From Verrucomicrobiales bacterium (GTDB lineage: Bacteria > Verrucomicrobiota > Verrucomicrobiia > Verrucomicrobiales > DEV007), in contig JAKISY010000127.1 in the NCBI GenBank assembly GCA_021648365.1, positions 1 through 11,074 of the forward strand: DNA of 11,074 bases, written 5' to 3'. Below the pieces are notes generated by a model. It was not told where the DNA came from and made no database searches. It saw only the letters and a program-made list of their open reading frames with translations. Position 1 is the stretch's first letter; each line of letters begins with the position of its first letter. Below, one piece after another: positions 1 through 6,929 of this stretch. Both the position numbers and the translations under genes were made by a program.

Positions 1-129
1 CGTCTATCTACACTGCGTTCCGGTTGTGGTTCGATTCTTCAATTTTAGAAAAGCATCGAGCCGTGCGCCTTTGCATGTGAGACCTTGACTAAAACACACG
101 AGAAGCCCCCTTAACTAAGTGCCATTGCA
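1..129. other. No complete gene recognised downstream of ribH
   Basis: This stretch lies after the ribH stop codon and runs to the window edge. No complete gene of convincing length is visible on either strand. Three plus-strand frames are open from base 1, but they end at short distances (stops near 48, 80 and 88). One of them could be the C-terminal tail of a plus-strand gene starting outside the window, but none gives a recognisable protein. On the minus strand, an ATG near 75 opens only about 22 codons. No hairpin followed by a T-run that would clearly terminate ribH was found. Confidence 0.5.
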
Positions 130-606
130 CTATGCCAATTGATCAAATACTTGGATCATGCTGCTGGCGGCTTGAGCGGATTCGATGCCTCGGTTGATTT
201 GTGATCCGAGCGCGCGCTCTTCGGCTTGTTTTTCATTGTCAAGCAGGAGGACTTCGTGGATCACGGGGATGAGGTGGGTGGTGGCGCTGCGTTGCAGAGA
301 GTCGGTGATGGTGGCAGCGATGAGGTCTGCGTGGGCGGTCGAACCTCGGATGATGACTCCAAGCGCAATGACGGCATCGGGTTTTTGCGCTTGTTGGCAG
401 ACGGTTTCGACGATCACAGGGATTTCGAAAGCGCCTGGTACGCGATGAACTTGGATGTTGGCGTGGGGGAGAAGTTTCGCTAGTTCGTTTTGTGCAGAAT
501 TGACCAAGCCATCTGTGAAACGAGGATTGTATTGGCTGGCGACGATGATGATATTTCGTGCGGCGGAATCGACTTGCGGAGTAGTGGGATAGGCTTGATC
601 GCTCAT
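130..606 (-). CDS. ribH: 6,7-dimethyl-8-ribityllumazine synthase
   Basis: Lumazine synthase (158 residues, normal length) condenses 5-amino-6-ribitylaminouracil with 3,4-dihydroxy-2-butanone 4-phosphate, the penultimate step of riboflavin synthesis. It usually forms pentamers or 60-subunit capsids in the cytoplasm. Visible family marks are the aromatic-Asn pair Y26-N27 near the N-terminus, the VPGAFEIP block (56-63), and the GVIIRGSTAH block (83-92). H92 is at the catalytic histidine position, and a conserved Arg, R131, follows the QAEER stretch. The ATG at 604-606 has no Shine-Dalgarno sequence. The gene follows ribBA after 45 bases and is very probably cotranscribed with it. The sequence after RGSTAH (ADLI, then HEVLLLDNEKQ) departs from the common HF-Y and GVLT forms, which I take to be lineage variation. 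The identification is secure. Confidence 0.95.
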   Translation of the reverse strand: MSDQAYPTTPQVDSAARNIIIVASQYNPRFTDGLVNSAQNELAKLLPHANIQVHRVPGAFEIPVIVETVCQQAQKPDAVIALGVIIRGSTAHADLIAATITDSLQRSATTHLIPVIHEVLLLDNEKQAEERALGSQINRGIESAQAASSMIQVFDQLA

Positions 607-612
607 TAGGAC

Positions 613-646
613 AGAAGTTAGAATGAAGAATGGAGAAGTTAGAATG
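613..646. repeat. Direct repeat in the ribBA-ribH spacer
   Basis: The 13-base unit AGAAGTTAGAATG occurs at 613-625 and again, identically, at 634-646, a period of 21 bases. The bases between are a further purine-rich variant (AAGAATGG). The repeat fills most of the 45-base spacer between the ribBA stop and the ribH start. It resembles the GAATTAG heptamers on the other side of ribBA at 1938-1965. No hairpin is evident. Function is unknown. Confidence 0.75.
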
Positions 647-651
647 GAGAA

Positions 652-1872
652 TTAAAGCAGGTGGCCCATTTTGTCTTTTTTGGTTTTCAGGTATTCTTTG
701 TTATGTTGGTTGGGGTCGATGATCACGGGGACTTGTTCGACGATGGTGAGGTTGTGACCTTCTAAGCCGATGATTTTCCTTGGATTATTGGTCATCAAAC
801 GCATTTTGCGCACGCCTAGATCGTAGAGGATTTGGGCGCCGAGACCGTAGTCGCGTAGATCCATGGGAAAACCGAGTTTCTCATTGGCTTCTACGGTATC
901 GAGTCCTTCTTCTTGCAGTTTGTAGGCGTGGATTTTATTGGCTAAACCAATGCCACGTCCTTCTTGTTTGAGATATACGAGCACGCCGCTTTCAGCTTCT
1001 TCGATGGCGTGCATGGCGGCGTGGAGTTGGCTGCCGCAATCGCAGCGACGTGAGCCAAAAACGTCACCGGTCAGGCATTCGCTGTGGACGCGGACGAGAA
1101 TAGGGGTGTCGCTATCGATCTCTCCTTTGACTAAAGCGAGGTGGTTTTCACTTTGATCATAAACGGAGCGGTAGAGGTTGAGTTTGAAATCTCCATAATC
1201 GGTGGGCATGTCGATTTGTTCGAGGCGTTCGACTAATTTTTCTCGTTTGCGGCGATAATCGATCAGGGCTTCGATGGAGCAGATTTTTAGTTGGTGTTTT
1301 TCTGCGAATACGAGCAGTTCTGGCAAGCGAGCCATGGTGCCGTTGTCATTGAGGATTTCGCAGATGACTCCTGCGGGTTCGCAGCCTGCGAGCCGAGCGA
1401 GATCGACGGCTGCTTCGGTGTGACCAGCTCTGCGCAGGACGCCGCCAGGGCGGGCTTGCAGGGGCAGGATGTGTCCGGGTTGCACTAAGTCGTCCGCGCT
1501 AGATTTAGGGTCGGCGAGGATCTGAATGGTGCGTGCGCGGTCGGGCGCGCTGATCCCTGTGGTGATACCTGCTGCAGCATCGACGGCGACGGTGAAGGCG
1601 GTGCCGTATTTTTCGGTATTGCGGCGCGCCATGGGAGGCAAGTCGAGGCGTTCGACGGCATTGGGCATGATCGGAGCGCAGATCAGGCCACGGCCGTGGG
1701 TGATCATGAAATTGATCGTCTCGGCAGTGATTTTATCGGCTGCCGCGATCAGGTCGCCTTCGTTTTCTCGATCGGCGTCATCGGTGACCACTACCATGCG
1801 GCCTGCGGCGATGTCGGCGATGATTTCTTCGATCGGACTGAATGGATGGTCTGTGGTGGAATGATGGCTCAT
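652..1872 (-). CDS. ribBA: Bifunctional DHBP synthase / GTP cyclohydrolase II
   Basis: This 406-residue fusion catalyses two entry steps of riboflavin synthesis. The N-terminal half (about 10-205) is 3,4-dihydroxy-2-butanone 4-phosphate synthase, which acts on ribulose 5-phosphate. It shows the acidic metal-binding block DDADRENEGD (31-40) and the GGVLRRAGHTEAAVDL block (143-158) with H151. The C-terminal half (about 208-406) is GTP cyclohydrolase II. Its zinc ligands are C266, C277 and C279, with the QEGRGIGL motif at 303-310 and TNNPRK at 361-366. Both halves keep their key residues, so both should be active. Length is normal for RibBA. The ATG at 1870-1872 has no Shine-Dalgarno sequence. 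The gene heads a ribBA-ribH unit divergent from the FG-GAP gene. The leader looks too short for an FMN riboswitch. Confidence 0.96.
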   Translation of the reverse strand: MSHHSTTDHPFSPIEEIIADIAAGRMVVVTDDADRENEGDLIAAADKITAETINFMITHGRGLICAPIMPNAVERLDLPPMARRNTEKYGTAFTVAVDAAAGITTGISAPDRARTIQILADPKSSADDLVQPGHILPLQARPGGVLRRAGHTEAAVDLARLAGCEPAGVICEILNDNGTMARLPELLVFAEKHQLKICSIEALIDYRRKREKLVERLEQIDMPTDYGDFKLNLYRSVYDQSENHLALVKGEIDSDTPILVRVHSECLTGDVFGSRRCDCGSQLHAAMHAIEEAESGVLVYLKQEGRGIGLANKIHAYKLQEEGLDTVEANEKLGFPMDLRDYGLGAQILYDLGVRKMRLMTNNPRKIIGLEGHNLTIVEQVPVIIDPNQHNKEYLKTKKDKMGHLL

Positions 1873-1895
1873 TAAAATTGGGCTGTAGCAGTTTC

Positions 1896-1924
1896 AGTAT
1901 GCTTTGGAATGCAGTAAAAGGCAA
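1896..1924 (-). promoter_or_regulatory. Candidate sigma-70-type promoter for ribBA
   Basis: Read on the minus strand, TTGCCT (plus coordinates 1919-1924, 4 of 6 matches to TTGACA) is followed after exactly 17 bases by CATACT (1896-1901, 4 of 6 matches to TATAAT). Transcription would start near 1889, giving a leader of roughly 17 bases before the ribBA ATG. The match is moderate. The spacing and placement are the main support. Confidence 0.35.
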
Positions 1925-1937
1925 GGAGGGGGATTTA

Positions 1938-1965
1938 GAATTAGGAATTAGGAATTAGGAATGAG
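1938..1965. repeat. Tandem heptamer repeat (GAATTAG x3 + GAATGAG)
   Basis: Three perfect tandem copies of GAATTAG (1938-1944, 1945-1951, 1952-1958) are followed by a fourth copy with one change, GAATGAG (1959-1965). The changed base creates the ATG at 1961-1963, the first possible start codon of the FG-GAP gene. A perfect Shine-Dalgarno-like AAGGAGG lies upstream at 1923-1929, so the repeat sits between it and the ATG. A related purine-rich repeat fills the ribBA-ribH spacer. Confidence 0.85.
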
Positions 1966-3187
1966 ATGTGCTCTAGTATTGACCATGTATGTAAATAGAA
2001 TCATTTCCATGGTATCCCTCGCGCTTTTATCTGCTGGGGCTTTAACGGCGGCTCCTAAATCCAAAAAGGCAGTAGGCTTGAAGTTTGAAGTGCAGCAATT
2101 GCGTTTGGACAATAATGAAGGCGTAGCTGTGGGTGACATCAATGGAGATGGTAAGCTCGATGTGGTGGCGGGGGAGTTTTGGTATGCTGCACCAGATTTT
2201 AAGGGGCAGAGAATCCGCACGTTGGAGTCGTTTGGCAAAGATTACATGATGAACAATTCGGATCATCTATGGGATGTGGATGGCGACGGTGATCTCGATG
2301 TGGTGGCTGGCGGATTCACGGTGAGTCAGGTGTTCTGGTATGAAAATCCTGGTAAAGGGGGCTATGGCGCAAATGAAGGATGGAAAGCGCACTTGTTGGC
2401 GGATACGGGGACGGCTCATAACGAGATCAGTTATTTGCACGATCTTGATGGTGATGGGATTCCTGAGTATTTTGAGAATAGTTGGAAGGATGACAGCCCG
2501 ATGGATATGTGGAGTTTCGCTAAAGATGCTGAAGGTAAGCCTATTTTGAAAAAGCACACGATATCAGAGAGTGGTAACGGGCATGGCATGGGTTTTGGTG
2601 ACATCAATGGCGATGGCAAGGAGGATATTCTTTTTAAGGATGGTTGGTATGAGCAACCTGCTGGTGGGGCGACTTCGGCTAAGTGGAAGTATCACAATGA
2701 CTTCACGTTGCCGCACGGTAGTTGTCCATCGCTGGTGGTGGATCTTAATAACGACGGTAAAAATGATATCATCTGGGCAGATGGTCACAACTACGGGGTT
2801 TATTGGATGGAGCAACAGGAGCCGCAAAAAAATGGGCAGACGACTTGGCGGATTCATGAAATTGACAAGAAATTCTCTCAAGGTCATGCCTTGGCATGGG
2901 AGGATATTGACAATGACGGGCAGCCTGAGTTGATCACGGGCAAGCGTTATTTCGCTCACTCGGGTAGTGATCCAGGATCAGGAGATAAAGCTACGGTGCA
3001 TTATTACGATTGGGACGCTGAAAAGCTCACATGGTCGAAACCTAAGAAGATCGCTCAAGGTGAATCGGGTAAAGCTCCTGGGATTGGGTTGCAGATCCGG
3101 GTGATCGATATGGATGGTGATGGCTGGAAAGAAGTGGTAGTGCCAGGCAAATCTGGAACCCATATTATCTGGAATAAAGGTAAGTAG
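1961..3187 (+). CDS. Secreted FG-GAP/VCBS-repeat beta-propeller protein
   Basis: This 408-residue protein has an N-terminal signal peptide (hydrophobic stretch about 14-30 with an Ala-rich cleavage region near ALTAA) and seven calcium-binding-type loops of the form DxNxDGxxD/E. The loops start at residues 59, 105, 161, 214, 261, 315 and 383, and most are followed by a hydrophobic strand and an aromatic residue. Seven loops fit one seven-bladed propeller of the FG-GAP/VCBS type. Such proteins are common in PVC bacteria and act outside the cytoplasm in binding or adhesion. No catalytic domain is visible, so the ligand is unknown. The start is uncertain: ATGs at 1961, 1985 and 2009 are in frame. 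The one at 1985 gives a cleaner signal peptide with Arg near the N-terminus. It is the only plus-strand gene here and is divergent from ribBA. Confidence 0.88.
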   Translation: MRCALVLTMYVNRIISMVSLALLSAGALTAAPKSKKAVGLKFEVQQLRLDNNEGVAVGDINGDGKLDVVAGEFWYAAPDFKGQRIRTLESFGKDYMMNNSDHLWDVDGDGDLDVVAGGFTVSQVFWYENPGKGGYGANEGWKAHLLADTGTAHNEISYLHDLDGDGIPEYFENSWKDDSPMDMWSFAKDAEGKPILKKHTISESGNGHGMGFGDINGDGKEDILFKDGWYEQPAGGATSAKWKYHNDFTLPHGSCPSLVVDLNNDGKNDIIWADGHNYGVYWMEQQEPQKNGQTTWRIHEIDKKFSQGHALAWEDIDNDGQPELITGKRYFAHSGSDPGSGDKATVHYYDWDAEKLTWSKPKKIAQGESGKAPGIGLQIRVIDMDGDGWKEVVVPGKSGTHIIWNKGK

Positions 3188-3215
3188 CGTAGGATGGCTC
3201 GTTTATTTCCTGCGC
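3187..3215 (+). terminator. Candidate terminator hairpin after the FG-GAP gene
   Basis: GCGTAGGA (3187-3194) can pair with TCCTGCGC (3208-3215) to form an 8-pair stem with one G-U wobble in the plus-strand RNA and a 13-base loop. It begins at the last base of the FG-GAP stop codon and is followed by a weak T-rich stretch rather than a clean T-run. On the other strand the wobble becomes a C-A mismatch, so it favours plus-strand transcripts. It lies between two convergent genes. Confidence 0.4.
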
Positions 3216-3237
3216 TCTTGGATTTGTTTAGATTGTT

Positions 3238-3822
3238 CTAATGGCTTGATTTACGATCTGCAATGGCTTTTTTGAGATGCTCTATTTCGGCTTTTTTTTC
3301 TAGGATTTGTCGTTGATGCTGCCTTTGCATTCCGGGATTATTAGATTCGCCTTTAAGTTCTTGAGTTAACTGAGAAATGTTTTTTTCGAGTCTGACGATC
3401 TGCTCTAGGCGTGTTTGTATGTAAGGCGGATTATTTCTAGCTACTGCAGGAACTATTTTTTCATCACTGGGGTTGATAGGGAGCTTTTCAACATAGGTTT
3501 GATCTTTTTTGGTGAGTTTGATGATCGGAAAGGAAAAGAATTTAACATCTTTTTGGCGGATGAAATCGATATGAGTGGCACTGCGTCCAGTGATGCTGAC
3601 TTCAATGCTGGAGCCGTCTTTTGGGTCAGTGAAGGAATGCTCGATGGGGTAGCTTATTTCTTTTTGCTTGCAGCCAGTGCAGCTTACAGCGACTAGGCAA
3701 AAGAACATCAACCAGCAGCAGCTTGAGAGATGTTCCCCAATGCGGAAGTAGCAATTTTTTGGTGAGGAGAGAGACATAGTAAAAGCTAATACAACGAATG
3801 CTACTTTCAACTGTGCGTTCAC
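3238..3822 (-). CDS. Small lipoprotein with SHD1-like domain and C-terminal coiled coil
   Basis: This protein has no known function. The long form (194 residues) starts at a GTG (3820-3822). An in-frame ATG at 3775-3777 (residue 16) is an equally good start and leaves a basic region followed by a hydrophobic core. A lipobox-like AVSC puts the likely lipidated cysteine at C48, with C51 as an alternative, so the mature protein is probably membrane-anchored. Residues about 63-113 fit the SHD1-like pattern seen in many Planctomycetota/Verrucomicrobiota exported proteins: FTD, then IEVSITG, then a phenylalanine-rich strand, then a KLTKKDQTYVEKL ending. Residues about 136-190 are charged and heptad-like (coiled coil). 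The gene follows the TPR gene by 18 bases (63 from the ATG) and is probably the last gene of the nadA cluster. The SHD1 call is by pattern only. Confidence 0.7.
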   Translation of the reverse strand: MNAQLKVAFVVLAFTMSLSSPKNCYFRIGEHLSSCCWLMFFCLVAVSCTGCKQKEISYPIEHSFTDPKDGSSIEVSITGRSATHIDFIRQKDVKFFSFPIIKLTKKDQTYVEKLPINPSDEKIVPAVARNNPPYIQTRLEQIVRLEKNISQLTQELKGESNNPGMQRQHQRQILEKKAEIEHLKKAIADRKSSH

Positions 3823-3840
3823 TAGCTGGTGCCCGTAAGC

Positions 3841-6378
3841 TTAGCGTTCAGGTTGATCCCAGATGAAATGTTTGAGCCGAATACGGTCGGCTAGTTTGGC
3901 GGCTTCGATGGCGCGGGGGCTGCCGGAGGTGGCTAGGCGGTCGGCGATGCGTATGGCTTCGCGCCATTCTTGTTTGCTGCGGTGTAGGCGTATGGCGGCG
4001 AGTCCGGCTCGGAAGAACCATTCCACTTGCGCCACAGGAGCGTCTGGATCGCTGCCTTTGGAGAGGCGATCGGATTGCATCACGCGGTGGTAGGTGGCGA
4101 GGGCATCGTCAAGACGATTTAAGCGCTCGAGGCATTTACCTTTGCGTACGGCGGCTTGGTTGCTCCACGTCGCTGAGACGTTTTTTTGTTTGAGAATAGC
4201 ATCAAAGGATTGAATGGCTTTTAACAAAAGATCGTGATCATTGTTTTGTGAAGTCGCAGCATTGAACATGGCTTGGCCGCGGTCAGCTAATACTGCCAAT
4301 TTTAGCTCGGTGGGAGGAGGTGGCTCGTGATCCAAAATGCTGTCAAATGCTGTGATGGCATCGTCGAACTCATCTAATCTTAGTTTGAAGAGGGCTTGTT
4401 CGTGGCGTGCATAGAGAGATAGAGGGCGGCTGGTGTCGCTGGCTAATTTCGCCCATAATTCTATGGCTCGCTTGCGTTCTGAACTTTGGCTGGAGAGGCT
4501 GGCGGCTCTACCTGCCAAAAAAAGTGCGGGTTCGATCAGTGGTGATTGCGGGTGATTTTCCACTAATTGTTCGAGTGTACTGACGGATTGGAAGTAGTCT
4601 TTTTCTTGATAGTAGGCGTCTCCAAGTTTGAGCCGAATTTCTGGAGCTCGCTGGGAATGGGGCCAATGATCTAAATAGCGTAGGGCTTGTTCGATCAAGA
4701 CTGAGTGATTGCCATCGCTGGCTTCGATCCAGACGGCGATATAATCCAAGGATTCTTGCTGGGCTTGAGTGAGCGGGTGATCGATGGCGACCTCGAGATG
4801 CTCTCTGGCGGAGACGGGCTTGGAGGGGACTTCATTGAGGTAGAGTTCTGCCAGTGCTAGGTGCGCATCTGCTGCGCGCGCATGTTCTGGATGTTCTTTT
4901 AGGAAAAGTGAAAGGGCGGCAAAGGCGTCGGTGACGGAATGCGAAGCGAGGAAGAGCCCATGTTCTAGGTGGAGTTCAGCTAAGAGTTTGGAGCCTTGGC
5001 TGTTGCTTAAGACGGCTTGGTATTGCAGGAAGGTTTTTCCATCTTTTGCGTAGAGGGCGGCGAGAGCGATGTTATAAGCTGCAAGGTCGGTATCGTTTTG
5101 CTGAGCAAAAGTTTGTTTGGCTTTAGCATAGGCGCCCTTCTCGAAGGATGCTACGGCATTGAGGAAAGTGGTTTCTATCTGCTGCTCTGCCGATAGCTTG
5201 GAGCTGGGTAATTTGAGTAAGAGCTTTTGCGCTTGGTTGATTTTTTTATTCTCAATCAAGAGTCCAGCTAGGTCGATTTTGGCGGAGAGGGATAAGGGGT
5301 GGTTCGGGTGTTGTTCGATGAATTGGCTGAGCTTTTCTACGGATTGCTGAGCTAAGTAATAGCGAGCTTGAATCTGTCGTTCAGGGTGCAAGTCGTCGGA
5401 GGTGGACCAAAGTTTCAATTGTTGGGAAAGCTCGGGAAATTCACTAGCTTTGAAATGGGATAATTTGAGGAAAACTTTGGGTAGAAAGGCGCTGTCGGGA
5501 TGCGCCTTGATGAGATGCAGATATTGATCAACAGCCTCTGTGGGTTGACGCTTAGCTTGCAAGGCTTCGGCTAAGAGTAAGGTGCTTTGTTGGTGCAGTT
5601 CTTGCGACTCGGGATCTTCCGTGTTTTGAATTTTTTCAAGGTGAGCAATGGCGGTATCAAAATTACCCTTTTGCATAGAAACTCGCGCTTGTAGCAGGAT
5701 GAGCGCTTCTTGATTAGACGAAGGGGGCTTGGGAGTAGTCGTCGTAGCAGTAGCTAGGAGTATTTTTTCTGCGGAGGATGTTTGGCCTTTGTGTAAATAC
5801 AAGTCCGCTGCTAATAAGCGTGCGCGCTCGGCGATGCTTGCGGAGGGGGATTGTAGCAATGGGCTGAGCAATTGCTGGGCTTGGCTTAATTGATTTTGGG
5901 CTGCTAATGCTTTCGCCAAGGCGATGCTTGCTGATGCTTGATGAGAGAATTTCTTATCAGCAACCAAAGGGGTGAGTTTTTTGTGTGCTTGAGCATACTG
6001 TCTATTGGAGATCAGTGCTAGAGCGGTCCAAAATTGCCCTACTTGGCTTTGTTGCAATTCTGGGTGTTTGGCTATGAGGGCAAGTGCCTGCTGATGATGC
6101 TGTGAGCGCACCAGTGCTTCGAGTAAAAGTAGAGTGAGTTCCTGTGATTGCTGTGGGTTTAAGCTGTGCTCGTTGTCATTGAGCGAGAGTTCGAGTTTTT
6201 GTGCTGCTAGGGTGTGATGTCCTTGCTGGAAGGCTTGCAGGATATCGAGCCGCTCGGGAACGGGGGCAGCTTGGCCATGACTCAGGGAGAACATCCCGAA
6301 GGTGATGCTCAAACTGAGTTCGAGCTTAGCTATAGTAGTTAAGCCCGTTTTGGAAGATGGCAGGCGATGAGGGGTCAA
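3841..6378 (-). CDS. Large exported TPR-repeat protein
   Basis: This 845-residue helical repeat protein has a likely signal peptide (hydrophobic segment about 21-33, cleavage near HGQA at 34-37). Almost all of the rest is helix-turn-helix repeats rich in Ala, Leu and Gln. The clearest TPR units are near 266-294, 577-610, 656-685 and 742-770, and units repeatedly end in HP or DHP. No enzymatic domain is visible. TPR arrays of this kind act as protein-binding scaffolds in the periplasm or at the outer membrane, and the partner here is unknown. The assigned start is a TTG (6376-6378) that overlaps the DUF5069 stop codon by four bases (TTGA), which implies translational coupling. The next ATG (6292-6294) would remove the signal peptide, so the TTG or another upstream alternative start is preferred. 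Confidence 0.85.
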   Translation of the reverse strand: MTPHRLPSSKTGLTTIAKLELSLSITFGMFSLSHGQAAPVPERLDILQAFQQGHHTLAAQKLELSLNDNEHSLNPQQSQELTLLLLEALVRSQHHQQALALIAKHPELQQSQVGQFWTALALISNRQYAQAHKKLTPLVADKKFSHQASASIALAKALAAQNQLSQAQQLLSPLLQSPSASIAERARLLAADLYLHKGQTSSAEKILLATATTTTPKPPSSNQEALILLQARVSMQKGNFDTAIAHLEKIQNTEDPESQELHQQSTLLLAEALQAKRQPTEAVDQYLHLIKAHPDSAFLPKVFLKLSHFKASEFPELSQQLKLWSTSDDLHPERQIQARYYLAQQSVEKLSQFIEQHPNHPLSLSAKIDLAGLLIENKKINQAQKLLLKLPSSKLSAEQQIETTFLNAVASFEKGAYAKAKQTFAQQNDTDLAAYNIALAALYAKDGKTFLQYQAVLSNSQGSKLLAELHLEHGLFLASHSVTDAFAALSLFLKEHPEHARAADAHLALAELYLNEVPSKPVSAREHLEVAIDHPLTQAQQESLDYIAVWIEASDGNHSVLIEQALRYLDHWPHSQRAPEIRLKLGDAYYQEKDYFQSVSTLEQLVENHPQSPLIEPALFLAGRAASLSSQSSERKRAIELWAKLASDTSRPLSLYARHEQALFKLRLDEFDDAITAFDSILDHEPPPPTELKLAVLADRGQAMFNAATSQNNDHDLLLKAIQSFDAILKQKNVSATWSNQAAVRKGKCLERLNRLDDALATYHRVMQSDRLSKGSDPDAPVAQVEWFFRAGLAAIRLHRSKQEWREAIRIADRLATSGSPRAIEAAKLADRIRLKHFIWDQPER

Positions 6379-6899
6379 GTGCTTGAGTGGGATTTGAGAT
6401 AAGCGAGGATTTTGCTGTCATCCTCTGCAGTTGCCCAGACTACACGCAGGAAATCTGCTGGGGCGATGTCGTGTTTTCTGAGAAAGGCGCGATCGCCTCC
6501 ACAGCAAAACATGCTCTCTGGGTGCAATTCTCCGCGCAGTTTGGCGCGGGCCTTAGCTAGGATGCGAGGTAGCCAAACGTGACCTTCTAAATCGGCAGTT
6601 TTGGCGGGAAGGTCTGCGGGCATCACTTGAGCTTCGCTGTGTTTACCTGCTTGCATCACGTCGAGGTAGTCGCGTCTGACGGAGGCGATCAGTAGGGCAG
6701 TGGTGGGTGATGGGTCGTTGTGCACGGCGCAGTCTTCGACATAGTCAAAAAATTCGAGTGCTTGATAACCGATGGATTGGAGAAAGGCTTGGTCGCTTTC
6801 GTCATACCAAGTTTGGTAGTCTTTGTTGCCAGCGCGGTAATTTTCTAAGCAGCGTTCGAAGAGGTTGAGGAAGGTGAAGTCCCAGGTGTAGTTTTTCAT
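6375..6899 (-). CDS. DUF5069-family protein
   Basis: This 174-residue cytoplasmic protein has no signal peptide or membrane segment. Residues about 104-155 carry the block I recognise as DUF5069: GHVWLPRILAKARAKLRGEL, then a CCGGD segment, RAFLRKHDI and a DFLRVVW stretch. The N-terminal 100 residues are acidic and rich in Trp, Phe and Tyr, making the protein longer than a bare DUF5069 domain. The biochemical function of the family is unknown to me, and no catalytic residues can be named, although the paired C132-C133 is notable. The ATG at 6897-6899 follows the nadA stop by 30 bases, and the 3' end overlaps the TPR gene by four bases, so it sits in the middle of the nadA cluster. Family assignment is from memory of the motif. 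Confidence 0.8.
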   Translation of the reverse strand: MKNYTWDFTFLNLFERCLENYRAGNKDYQTWYDESDQAFLQSIGYQALEFFDYVEDCAVHNDPSPTTALLIASVRRDYLDVMQAGKHSEAQVMPADLPAKTADLEGHVWLPRILAKARAKLRGELHPESMFCCGGDRAFLRKHDIAPADFLRVVWATAEDDSKILAYLKSHSST

Positions 6900-6929
6900 A
6901 GTAGTTGGCAGGTTGATTTGAAGCAGAGT

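Noticed and set aside
27..50. GGTTCGATTC resembling a tRNA T-loop
   Set aside because: The flanking T-stem pairs poorly, no CCA or matching acceptor arm is seen, and the remaining tRNA body would fall outside the window.
1526..1864. 112-residue open frame on the plus strand
   Set aside because: It is a shadow of the DHBP synthase half of ribBA; Arg/Ser/Ala-rich with no motif.
1873..1960. Possible FMN riboswitch upstream of ribBA
   Set aside because: The gap is only 88 bases and holds a tandem repeat and a promoter candidate with a very short leader; the multi-helix FMN aptamer does not fit and its conserved segments are absent.
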